Below, piece after piece: positions 56,152 through 64,000 of a DNA stretch of 64,000 nt. The translations under genes and the position numbers were made by a program. The DNA is from CAWGYT01 sp963826795. GTDB taxonomy: Bacteria > Planctomycetota > Planctomycetia > Pirellulales > Pirellulaceae. The stretch's first letter is position 1; each line of letters opens with the position of its first letter. The stretch is from assembly GCA_963826795.1 (NCBI GenBank), contig CAWGYT010000013.1, forward strand, positions 62,001-126,000, in the 5' to 3' direction. A model generated the notes under the pieces. That model saw only the letters and a list, made by a program, of their open reading frames with translations, did no database searches and had not been told where the DNA came from.

Positions 56152-58386
56152 ATGTGCTTGCGAACTTCGAGCCGCCCAGCGGCATGCCGGTCGAAGCGGC
56201 CCCTGGCGGCGCCGCTCGTTGCGCTGTTGGGCCTTGCCGCGCCCATCCTGAATTCAGAACGGGGGGTGTTCGCCCAGGTGCCGTCACGGGCCGAGCGCGA
56301 CGCGGGGGCGTCGCCAGGCGAGCCGCGGGTGGTCGGGACCTTCCCGCAAGAGGTGGCGCGGCATCGTGAACTGCAGGACCCGCTCGTGGCAGGCGAGATC
56401 CGCTCAATTCGACTCGCGTCGGGCGAGTGGCAATTGTTTGTCCAGACGACAACGGGCTGGGTCGGTCGTCGCGACGACGGCTGGGCCGTGTGTCTCGCCC
56501 GCGAGTCCGATGTCCCACGGGACGTTCCCGCGGAACTCACCGTCCGACAGGTTGCCCTGGGTCCGCAGGGGCAGCAGGTTCTGGCGACCGAACAGGGGAT
56601 TTTCCAGCGTAGCGGGTCGGATTCGTGGGAGCGAATGACGATTGCCGACGGACGGGGACGTGTGTGGGCCGCTTCCGACGTGCGGGGCGTTGTCTTCGAC
56701 CGGGAGGGGCAACTGTGGTTCGCGACCCTGGCCGGTGTGGGGCAGCGGACCGCCAGCGGCTGGAGGTTCTTTGAGGGCCGGGACGGACTGCCATACAACG
56801 ACATCACGTGCTGCGCCGCCGGTGCCGACGGCAGTGTCTGGTTCGGCACGCGTCGCGGTGCCATTCGTTATCAGGATGGCCGTTGGGCCTATCGCCAGGG
56901 ACTCAGGTGGCTGCCCCACGATGAGGTGCGGGGGATTGCCGTCCAGCCCGACGGAACGGCGTGGTTTGCGACGGCTGGCGGGGTCGGTTGCATTGCCCGT
57001 CAGATGATGTCACTCCAGGAGAAGGCTCGCTGGTACGAAGAGGAGATCGAGCGGCGCATCAAGCGAACGCCGTTCGGCTACGTGGCGACCTCGCGACTCG
57101 CTCAGGCCGGAGACAAGTCGTCCGTGATTCACGAGGACAGTGACAACGACGGACTGTGGACCGCGATGTATGGGGCGAGTCAGTGCTATGCGTACGCGGT
57201 TACCGGTTCGGCCGAGACGCGGGCCCGCGCGCAGCAGGCATTTGAGGCCCTGCGGTTTCTGCAACGCGTCACCCAGGGTGGCAACCCGAGCCCGCCGCGC
57301 GGGTATGTCGCACGGACGATCTTGCCTGCCTCCGGACCCGATCCGAACGAAGGTCGCCTGGCAGGGGACCGCCGGCAACGGGCGACGGGCGATCGTCTGT
57401 GGAAGACCTATGAACCTCGCTGGCCCAAGTCGGCCGACGGCCAATGGTACTGGAAGAGCGATACGAGTTCGGACGAACTGGACGGGCACTACTTTTTCTA
57501 TCCGCTGTATTTCGACCTGGTCGCGGAAACGCCCGACGAGCAGCAGCGCGTGCGCGAGGTGGTGCGCGATTTGACCGACCATCTGATCGAGCACGACTTT
57601 GTGTTGCAGGACCATGATGGCACGCCGACCCGATGGGGCATGTTTCGCCCTTCGGTTTTGAATCACGATCCCGACTGGATGCCGGAGCGTGGTTTGAACG
57701 CCGTCAGCATTCTTTCGTACCTGGCCGTGGCGCGGCACGTGACGGGCGACGAAAAGTATCACGAGACGGCGCGTCGGCTGATGGAAACGCACCACTATCG
57801 CATCAACGCGCTGGTCCCCAAAGTCCAACGCGGCATTGGCTCGGGCAATCAATCCGACGATGAAATGGCCTTCATGAGTTTTTACAATCTGGTGAAATAC
57901 ACGCGTGACGAGTCGCTGCGGCGTGAGTTCTTGGCGGCCTTTTTCTGGTACTGGACGCTGGAGCAGCCCGAACGAAATCCGTTCTTCGATTTCGCATACG
58001 CCGCTTTCGGCCGCGGACAGTCCCTGCGCGATCCCTTCGAACAGATCGATCTTTCTCCCTGGGAAGGCTGGCTGGAGGATTCCGTGGCGACCTTGATTGG
58101 ATTTCCCTTGGACCGTGTCGACTGGGCACACACCAACAGCCATCGACTTGATCTGGTCCGCTTGCCCCGTCAGAACGGCATCGGCTGGCTGGGCGAAAAT
58201 CACGGCCAGCGGGGTTATCGCGTGGATGGGAAAGTGCTGCCGGTGGAAGAACGCTTCTTTGAGCATTGGAATACCGATCCGTGGCGATTCGATTCGGGCG
58301 GAACCGGCCACTCGCTCGCCAGTGGAGCCGTTTTTTTGTTGCCGTATTACATGGGCCGTTATCACGGCTTGATTGCCGAGCAATGA
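56152..58386 (+). CDS. Secreted propeller protein with alpha/alpha-barrel-like C-terminal domain
   Basis: 744 residues from ATG 56152, with a signal peptide (RPLAAPLVALLGLAAPI...VFA). Residues ~60-285 contain propeller-type repeats such as GLPYNDITCCAAGADGSVWF and LPHDEVRGIAVQPDGTAWF, resembling two-component-regulator propeller blades. The rest (from about 300) is helix-rich with Trp, Tyr and Asp pairs (LWTAMYGASQCYAYA, DTSSDELDGHYFFYPLYFDL, ERGLNAVSILSYLAVA), which suggests an (alpha/alpha)-barrel glycoside-processing fold. No catalytic assignment is made. The next gene follows after 36 bases on the same strand, so the two may form an operon. Confidence 0.7.
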   Translation: MCLRTSSRPAACRSKRPLAAPLVALLGLAAPILNSERGVFAQVPSRAERDAGASPGEPRVVGTFPQEVARHRELQDPLVAGEIRSIRLASGEWQLFVQTTTGWVGRRDDGWAVCLARESDVPRDVPAELTVRQVALGPQGQQVLATEQGIFQRSGSDSWERMTIADGRGRVWAASDVRGVVFDREGQLWFATLAGVGQRTASGWRFFEGRDGLPYNDITCCAAGADGSVWFGTRRGAIRYQDGRWAYRQGLRWLPHDEVRGIAVQPDGTAWFATAGGVGCIARQMMSLQEKARWYEEEIERRIKRTPFGYVATSRLAQAGDKSSVIHEDSDNDGLWTAMYGASQCYAYAVTGSAETRARAQQAFEALRFLQRVTQGGNPSPPRGYVARTILPASGPDPNEGRLAGDRRQRATGDRLWKTYEPRWPKSADGQWYWKSDTSSDELDGHYFFYPLYFDLVAETPDEQQRVREVVRDLTDHLIEHDFVLQDHDGTPTRWGMFRPSVLNHDPDWMPERGLNAVSILSYLAVARHVTGDEKYHETARRLMETHHYRINALVPKVQRGIGSGNQSDDEMAFMSFYNLVKYTRDESLRREFLAAFFWYWTLEQPERNPFFDFAYAAFGRGQSLRDPFEQIDLSPWEGWLEDSVATLIGFPLDRVDWAHTNSHRLDLVRLPRQNGIGWLGENHGQRGYRVDGKVLPVEERFFEHWNTDPWRFDSGGTGHSLASGAVFLLPYYMGRYHGLIAEQ

Positions 58387-58422
58387 CCTCCCGATGGGCA
58401 CCGAACGGAAACCTCGGAACGC

Positions 58423-59286
58423 ATGAATCGCGAACGTCCCCACAGTCCGTTGCGTCAGGCGGTTTTCCCCACGCTCGTTGGCTGGTTACTGGGACTTGGC
58501 GCGGCAGCAACCCTGATGGGTCAGCCCCCGCAGGCGAAGCCCGATCTGCTTGGTCTTCGGCGTTTGATGCAGTCGGAATGGATGCGGGCTTCGGAGGACG
58601 ACGAGGGGCGGCCTGCCGCGAAGTTCGATCGAGGTGCGTTCTTGATGCCGGTTGCCGACGAGGTGGATCGGTTGCTGCAGGTCGACGAGTCGGTTCGCTT
58701 GGACGCCCTGGCTTGGTGCGACGCGTTCTCGCCCTCACAGGTTCTCTTCCGGCCGAGCGACCTGCGGGGACTGCGACAGCGGCTCTCGACGCTTCCGGCG
58801 GCCGCGGTGAATCGTTGGTCCCAGAGCTCGCAAGCCTTGCGTGAGGACCTGGACAGCGACTCGTGGAGGGAAACGCAACGCTGGCTCGCGGATTTTTTGG
58901 CCGTTCAGGCCTACTACCCTGCCGCGGAGCTGGAATCGTTTCGCTTGCGAATGGCCAGCCGCACGCCCCGCGAGCTGCGCGAAATCGTCGCTCACTTTCA
59001 GTCGATTCGCTTGGCTCGCGCCGCGCGGCAACAGGTTTCCGAGCAGCAGCGGCGGCAAGCCTTGGCGAATGTTCAGCAGCTGCGCGCGGCCCAGAATCCG
59101 GGGCGAGCTTCCACGATTCCGACTCAGCAGCCCCTGTTTCCTTCGATCAACGGTCCGACGCCGATCGTGCCCCTGAGTGCCCGGACTCCGCTCGTCTACC
59201 GCCAACGCAGCCTTTCGCAACGGGTTTCGGACCTCTACATCCTGCGCGGCATCTACGGCGGGAATTTCGTGTGGTGGCTGCCCTGA
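58423..59286 (+). CDS. Secreted helical protein of unknown function
   Basis: 287 residues from ATG 58423 (MNRERPHSPLRQAVFPTLVG). A signal peptide (LVGWLLGLGAAATLMGQ) leads into helical stretches rich in Arg, Gln and Leu (LRQRLSTLPAAAVNRWSQ, SFRLRMASRTPRELREIVA, VSEQQRRQALANVQQLRA). The C-terminus has RSLSQRVSDLYILRGIYGGN. No family is recognised. Because it follows the 56152 gene by 36 bases, a shared role outside the cell is likely. Confidence 0.72.
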   Translation: MNRERPHSPLRQAVFPTLVGWLLGLGAAATLMGQPPQAKPDLLGLRRLMQSEWMRASEDDEGRPAAKFDRGAFLMPVADEVDRLLQVDESVRLDALAWCDAFSPSQVLFRPSDLRGLRQRLSTLPAAAVNRWSQSSQALREDLDSDSWRETQRWLADFLAVQAYYPAAELESFRLRMASRTPRELREIVAHFQSIRLARAARQQVSEQQRRQALANVQQLRAAQNPGRASTIPTQQPLFPSINGPTPIVPLSARTPLVYRQRSLSQRVSDLYILRGIYGGNFVWWLP

Positions 59287-59670
59287 TCCGCGGACTTGGT
59301 TCGCCGCGTGATCGGTTGCCTTCCCCCTCAAGTCGGACGGTTGATGCCCGTTCGATCAAGACTCCGAAGCCAGTTGGCGGTCCGACCGACGTACCGCTTC
59401 CGCGCCACGTTGCCGGGCAAGCGGCGGGCTCGGTCGGCGCCACCCGGCCCGCCCCACATCCAGGCGGCGAAACTCGCGTGGAACGGGTCGGGCCGAGTCC
59501 GTGGCTTGAGTGGCGAGGCGCTCAAGGCTAGGATGAGGCGACCGGTGTTGGACGAGCTTGCGGCTGGGTGGCCGTAGAGTAAGTGCGGCGCAATCGTACC
59601 AGTCCGCGATGCTTTCGCTGGACTGGCCTTCCTGGCTGCTCACAATCCAAGTTCACATTGCGATGGGTGA
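59287..59670. other. Intergenic, 384 bases
   Basis: No credible gene or repeat. Overlapping open frames on both strands show no recognisable motif. The ATG at 59663 just before the next gene is followed at once by a stop, so 59671 is used. Confidence 0.45.
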
Positions 59671-60947
59671 ATGGACCCTGCACGCGAAGTTGTCATCACC
59701 GGTCTCGGGGTTGTCAGTCCGATAGGAATCGGCACCGATCCGTTTTGGACCTCGTTGTGCGAGGGTCGAAGCGGCGTGCAGCCGATCCGTTCGTTCGACG
59801 CCAGCCCGATGCCTGTCGCGTTTGGGGCCGAGCTGAAGGGTTTTGACCCCAAACTTTACGTGAAGCCGCGGAAGGCACTCAAGGTGATGTGCCGCGAGCT
59901 ACAGACGGCCTATGCGGCGGCCAGCTTGGCGGTGGAGCAGGCCGGACTGACGGCGGGGACGATCACTCCCGACCGCACGGGCGTCGTGTTCGGCGGGGAG
60001 ATGCTCTACGGAGACGTGCACGAGTTTACCGAGCTGTTCGCGTCCAGTCTCGAGGACGGCGAGTTTTCCATCGCCCGCTACGGCGTCGAGTTTCCCAATC
60101 GCTTGTATCCGCTCTGGATGCTCAAGAATTTGCCCAATATGGCGGCCTGTCATGTCGCGATCGCCATCGACGCGCGGGGGCCCAACAATTCAATTGTCTC
60201 GGGCGACGCGTCCGGACTGCTGGCGATGGTCGAAGCGATTCAGGTGATGCAGCGGGGGGCGGCGGATGTGATGGTGGTCGGCGCCAGCGGGACCCGTGTC
60301 GGTCTGACCGGCTGGGTCTACCGCGGCGATCTCAACCTCTCGCACCGCGGTGACGACCCGGCGGCGGCCAGCCGGCCCTTCGATTTGGATCGAGATGGGA
60401 TGGTCAATGGTGAGGGCGCTGCGGCGCTGGTTCTCGAGACGCGGGCGCATGCCCTGGCGCGTGGGGCGCGCCCCTGGCCCGAGTGCGGGGATTCAGTGCG
60501 ACGATGGCCACTCGACTGGATATCTCGGGCCAAAGCGACGCGATCCAGCGGGCCCTGCGTTCATGTTTCGCCATGTCACAACTTGATCCCGCCGAAGTGG
60601 GGCACGTCAACGCGCATGGACTGAGCACGGTCGAGTCGGATCAGGCCGAGGCGGAGGCGATCCGGGCCATGCTGGGCGACGTCCCCGTGACGGCCCTCAA
60701 GAGCCTCTTCGGCAATATTGGCCCCGCGGGTTCGCTGCTGGAGCTGGTGGGCAGCGTGTTGGCGCTGGAGCACGACCTGATTCCGGCGACGCGTAACTAC
60801 ACCACGCCGGACCCCCGCTGCCCGATCCAGGTGATTCATGGCCAGCCTCTCGCAAGCCGACCCCCCGTCGTCCTCAAGCTCGGATTTTCGGCGCGGGGAC
60901 AGACGGCCGCCGTCCTCCTGGATCGCCCCCACGACGACGCCTCGTGA
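59671..60947 (+). CDS. Ketoacyl-synthase homologue with Asp in place of the catalytic Cys (frameshifted)
   Basis: About 425 residues from ATG 59671 (MDPAREVVITGLGVVSPIGI). The thiolase-type KS fold is clear: GRSGVQPIRSFDASP, TGVVFGGEM, RPFDLDRDGMVNGEGAAALVLE, HVNAHGLSTVESDQAEAEAI. The nucleophile motif (TACASG in active enzymes) reads SGDASG, so Cys is Asp179 (codon 60205-60207). The His of the GH motif is Asn in LKSLFGN (codon 60714-60716); the first His in NAHG and the Lys remain. This pattern recalls chain-length-factor-like partners that no longer condense. The frame changes at about 60478; adding one C to CCCC gives GARPLARVRGFSATMATRLD. No acyl-carrier protein gene is adjacent. Confidence 0.82.
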
Positions 60948-60990
60948 CGCCTGGACCAACCGCGTGCCCCCCTTGGCCCGCGTGTCCGAC

Positions 60991-62374
60991 TTACGTGCAC
61001 CGCGGGCGGATCAGTGCCACGCGGACGTCGCAAACGTTCGTGTGGGTTGGACCCGTTCGGATCAACCCGCCCGTGGCCTCGAAGAAGGTGTAGGCATCGT
61101 TCCGCTGGAGATAGTCCCGAGGATCGAGTCGCAGCGAACGACACTTTTGGAGCACGGCGTCATCCAGCACGGCGCCGGCCGCATCGGTCGGCCCATCTTC
61201 GCCGTCGGTCCCGGCCGAAAGCAAGGCGGCCGCCTGGGGCAGCGTCGCTCCGGGCTCCCTCAAGCGGCACAGGGCTGCGAGCGTCAATTGTTGATTGCGG
61301 CCTCCCCGGCCGCGCTGCTGCGGACTGACGAGTCGCACGACCGGTTCCCCACCGCTGATCCGGCACCAGCCCGGCGCGTCGCCGGCCGCGCGCACGGATG
61401 CCGCGCCGAGAAGCCGCTCCGCCAGTTCGCGCCCGACGTCCTCGGCGGTCGACTCCGCAGGTTGCGGCGGCGCAGCTGGACCTGGTAGCCCATTTCGCGG
61501 GCACAACGTGCCGCGGCCGCCGTGGCCAGCTCGTTGTTTCCGATGACCAGGTTGACGACGTCGGTGGCCGGGCGCGTGCTTTCTGCCTGCGCCAGATCGC
61601 GTTGCAGCCATTGCCGGACCTTGGGACCGCACGGCAGCCGATCCAGCTGGAAATGGTCGAACCAATGTAACGCCGCCTGAGCTGCCTGACGCTCGTCGGT
61701 CTCCAACACGGTCGGTCCGGAAGCGATGATGTCGAGCGGATCGCCAATCACATCGGAGATGATGAAGGTGATCAGCACCCCGGCGCGGCACGCCTGTGCC
61801 AGACGCCCGCCTTGGATCAGACTGAGTCGCTTGCGGACCGAGTTCAGCTGGTGGATGTTGGCACCTGCCGCGCTCAGCTCCTGCGTGATCGCTTGCAGAT
61901 CGCCCAGCGTCAGCCCAGTTGGAGGAGCAGGCAGCAGGGCCGAGCCGCCCCCGGACAGGAGGCAAACGCAGACGTCGCGAGGGCCCAGCCGGCCAACCCG
62001 TTGCAGAATTTCTTGGGCTCCCAACTCGCCCTCGACCCGCGGTTCGTTGCGGCCCGCTGGGCGAGCTGAATGCAGGTGGATCCGGGGCAATTCGCGACGC
62101 AATCGGCCGGCACGTTCAGCCATCCTGAGACCCGCAATCGATCGAGCCATTCGGAACCCAGCGAACGCTCCAGCCCCTCGGCCATCCCCGCCCCCGCCTT
62201 GCCGGCCCCGATCACCTCCAACCGGTCGACCTCGCCCGCCCGAAACGTGCGCGGACCGATCGTCAGCGTATCCGGCCCACGATGAATGCAGTCCGCAACC
62301 AAGCGGTCACTGCGAACCGCCTCCACGGCCGACGTCCAAATGGCCAGTGCATCATCTCGCGGATCCTGATTCAT
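60991..62374 (-). CDS. Glycerate 2-kinase, DUF4147/MOFRL type (two frame changes)
   Basis: About 461 codons from ATG 62374 (MNQDPRDDALAIWTSAVEAV). It phosphorylates glycerate with ATP. Features: VIGAGKAGAGMAEGLE near residue 55, CLLSGGGSALLPAPPTGLTL, NSVRKRLSLIQGGRLAQ, FIISDVIGDPLDIIASGPTV and, in the C-terminal MOFRL domain, SGGEPVV, GRGGRNQQLTLAA, LSAGTDGEDGPTDAAGA and LDDAVLQKCRSLRLDPRDYLQRNDAYTFF. The frame changes near 62084 (a CCCC run one base short restores CPRIHLHSARPAG) and near 61473. Both are read as indels. It converges on the ketoacyl-synthase-like gene. Confidence 0.85.
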
Positions 62375-62418
62375 GGACGTGATTATTCGGCGGTGAAAAG
62401 CCGAAGTCAATTGCGCAG

Positions 62419-62880
62419 CCCTTCTCCCCGACGCGGGAGAAGGTGGCCGAAGGCCGGATGAGGGGGAGCGACCCGCCGTCGCATGCGGGCCGCACCCGCC
62501 GCGTACCCTCACCCGCCTCTGCGAGGCGACCTCTCCCGGCCCCGGGAGAGGTGACAACATAATGTCTCTTCTCCCCGGCGCGGGAGAAGGTGGCAGCCGC
62601 ATGTCCCTTCTCCCCGGCGCGGGAGAAGGTGGCAGCCGCATGTCCCTTCTCCCCGCGCGGGAGAAGGTGGCCGAAGGCCGGATGAGGGGGAGCGACCCGC
62701 CGTCGCATGCGGGCCGCACCCGCCGCGTACCCTCACCCGCCTCTGCGAGGCGACCTCTCCCGGCCCCGGGAGAGGTGACAACAGCATGTCCCTTCTCCCC
62801 GGCGCGGGAGAAGGTGGCAGCCGCATGTCCCTTCTCCCCAACGCGGGAGAAGGTGGCCGAAGGCCGGATGAGGGGGAGCG
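62419..62880. repeat. Tandem array related to the 147-bp array, inverted
   Basis: Modules of the type CTTCTCCCC-(G/A)-GCGGGAGAAGG followed by GGCC(G)AAGGCCGGATGAGG match the complement of the array at 14578-15553. A longer unit of about 230 bases, with CCTCACCCGCCTCTGCGAGG and CTCTCCCGGCCCCGGGAGAG, occurs twice, interspersed with three short copies ending GGTGGCAGCCGCATGTC. The array lies between the glycerate kinase start and the STAS gene. Long open frames here are artefacts of repeat periodicity. Confidence 0.85.
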
Positions 62881-62907
62881 GGCATTGCCGCGGACCGGCA
62901 TGCGCCT

Positions 62908-63282
62908 TCAATTCCCCGCGGGTCGAGAACCCATTACCGCATCTTGGCGGGTACGGTAGTTGGGGAATCGTTCGGCCAGGCACATCACCTGGAGCACGTC
63001 GTACGCTTCCGGGCGAAAGCCACAAATCCGCGCGAGGCCGCCGGCCTGATGACAGCGCTTGTGAATTCGAACGAGTTGACCCACCAGATAACTGGACAGC
63101 AGAACGTCGGGGTCCAGTTCCAACACGACGCGATAGATGCGTTGGCCCTCGGCGATTCCCCAGACTTGCTCGGCCAGTGGCGGTGACGGGTCGGTGTCGG
63201 GTCCCGATTTTCGCAAGCGGAAAAAGAGCCATTCGGGACCGACGTCAAGATCCAGGAACCAATGGGGGGCGATCTCGGTCAT
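62908..63282 (-). CDS. STAS-domain protein (anti-sigma antagonist-like)
   Basis: 124 residues from ATG 63282 (MTEIAPHWFLDLDVGPEWLF). The STAS fold is recognisable: the N-terminal strand FLDLDVGPEWLFFRL, IYRVVLELDPDVLLSSYLVGQLVRI at the site where SpoIIAA-type proteins carry their phosphorylated Ser, then CHQAGGLARICGFRPEAYDVLQVM. Such proteins bind anti-sigma factors or kinases. No partner gene is adjacent. A longer start at 63354 adds a non-conserved lead; a GGAGG lies about 11 bases before the chosen ATG. Confidence 0.75.
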   Translation of the reverse strand: MTEIAPHWFLDLDVGPEWLFFRLRKSGPDTDPSPPLAEQVWGIAEGQRIYRVVLELDPDVLLSSYLVGQLVRIHKRCHQAGGLARICGFRPEAYDVLQVMCLAERFPNYRTRQDAVMGSRPAGN

Positions 63283-63570
63283 GATTCCATGGGCCTCCGC
63301 CAGCCGCGTACCGCGTCGTATCGCCAACTGTGGCCTGCTGCTTGCCGCGGTCAACTAGAGGTTATCGTGGCGCGACGGGGAAAGCAAATTTCCCGGAAAC
63401 CGCCCGTCCTAAATCTCTTCCGCCTCTTTTTCCAGGCGCTGCGCGCCCCCCACGCCGGCGTTTGACGCTGGACATCCTGAAGTCCTGCCAGATCCAGCTC
63501 GCGACGCTCTGTTTTGAGTCCTTGGGCGATCTGGGGGTCACGGCCAGATCCAATCTTCGAGGAGCAAGTC

Positions 63571-64000
63571 ATGCATCGCCCGTTCGCCCACCTTCGATTC
63601 CCCTCGACCCTCCGTTCGCTCGGCCGTCCTCGCGCCGCCTCGACTCGTCGGCTGCATGCCGAATCACTTGAGGAACGTCAGTTGCTTGCCGTCGATTTCG
63701 CTCAGTTTGCCCAGGCGCTGACGGGCGACGGCGGCGCTCTGGAGTCGTTGGCGGCGGATGTCGCTCACGACGTTCTCGCGCAGTATCGCCTCCCGCTGGT
63801 GGGCACCGGCCTCGGCGACGTGCTGTCACTGTTCGAGGACTGGCAAGGTTCGCTCGGCGATCAATTGGTTGGACTGGCCGAGGACGCGGGCGAGGACGAG
63901 CTTCGAGACGCGATCTACGGTGTCCTTGGACCAGCCGGAGCCGAGGTGCTCGCCGACCAAAACGGAAATGGCGTCGATCCGAATGACGTGCTGTTGTCAG
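63571..64000 (+). CDS. LEPR-XLL exported protein, N-terminal part
   Basis: The first ~143 residues; the gene runs off the right edge. ATG 63571 follows GAGGAGCAAG. A basic leader ends in AESLEERQLLAV, the LEPR-XLL motif, as in the protein at 34924. Acidic, Ala/Leu-rich sequence follows (LTGDGGALESLAADVAHDV, GEDELRDAIYGVLGPAGAEV), with a possible Ca-binding loop DQNGNGVDPNDVL at the end. It is probably another large surface or secreted protein; the domains that would define it are outside the window. Confidence 0.8.
   Translation, partial: MHRPFAHLRFPSTLRSLGRPRAASTRRLHAESLEERQLLAVDFAQFAQALTGDGGALESLAADVAHDVLAQYRLPLVGTGLGDVLSLFEDWQGSLGDQLVGLAEDAGEDELRDAIYGVLGPAGAEVLADQNGNGVDPNDVLLS

Overview
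The window is high-GC bacterial DNA that reads as a planctomycete, most likely Pirellulales-like. Several family signatures point there: three giant PVC-type CxxCH cytochrome/dehydrogenase-like proteins, two surface proteins with the LEPR-XLL type leader (SLEMRALLSV and SLEERQLLAV), GEVED and dockerin-like modules, an SHD1-domain protein, and an RDD/SpoIIM/DUF4129-like cluster. No rRNA, tRNA, CRISPR array or insertion sequence was recognised.

Layout. 0-3.2 kb (minus): membrane-protein cluster (DUF4129-like, multi-pass membrane protein, SpoIIM-type, RDD). 3.4-11 kb: an SDR oxidoreductase, MsrA lipoprotein, GspF-like protein, then tyrA-purL-purQ. 11.2-17 kb: coiled-coil membrane protein, SHD1 protein, a 147-bp tandem array and a CE15 glucuronoyl-esterase-like enzyme. 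17-29.4 kb: two PVC-type cytochrome proteins around DUF1499, DUF1990 and a VWA / histidine kinase / response regulator set. 29.5-34.3 kb: RND pump with its adaptor. 34.9-41.7 kb: a 2253-residue LEPR-XLL/dockerin surface protein. 41.7-45.2 kb: the third PVC-type protein. 45.2-46.4 kb: a dense field of short palindromic repeats containing a segmental duplication. 46.5-47.8 kb: DHFR and a DUF4405 protein behind a sigma-54 type promoter. 47.9-55.6 kb (minus): a cbb3-type terminal oxidase operon (diheme cytochrome c, membrane protein, CcoN, CcoO, two small membrane proteins, CcoI-like copper ATPase, SafE-like protein). 56-64 kb: two secreted proteins of unknown function, a ketoacyl-synthase homologue lacking the catalytic Cys, glycerate 2-kinase, a second array, a STAS protein and the start of another LEPR-XLL protein.

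How the genes fit together. The cbb3 operon supplies oxygen reduction with its own copper loading. The CE15 enzyme, PVC cytochrome proteins and giant surface proteins fit a heterotroph that degrades complex polysaccharides. The purine and tyrosine genes are housekeeping.

Sequence quality. Ten conserved genes are each interrupted by one to three single-base frame changes, often at short homopolymers, while homology resumes in the next frame. I treat these as probable sequencing or assembly indels and annotate each gene as one locus.

The least explained DNA is the palindrome field at 45.26-46.40 kb, followed by a dispersed hairpin family (11.1, 25.8 and 46.4 kb, with a half copy at 54.3 kb) that carries a compensatory base change.
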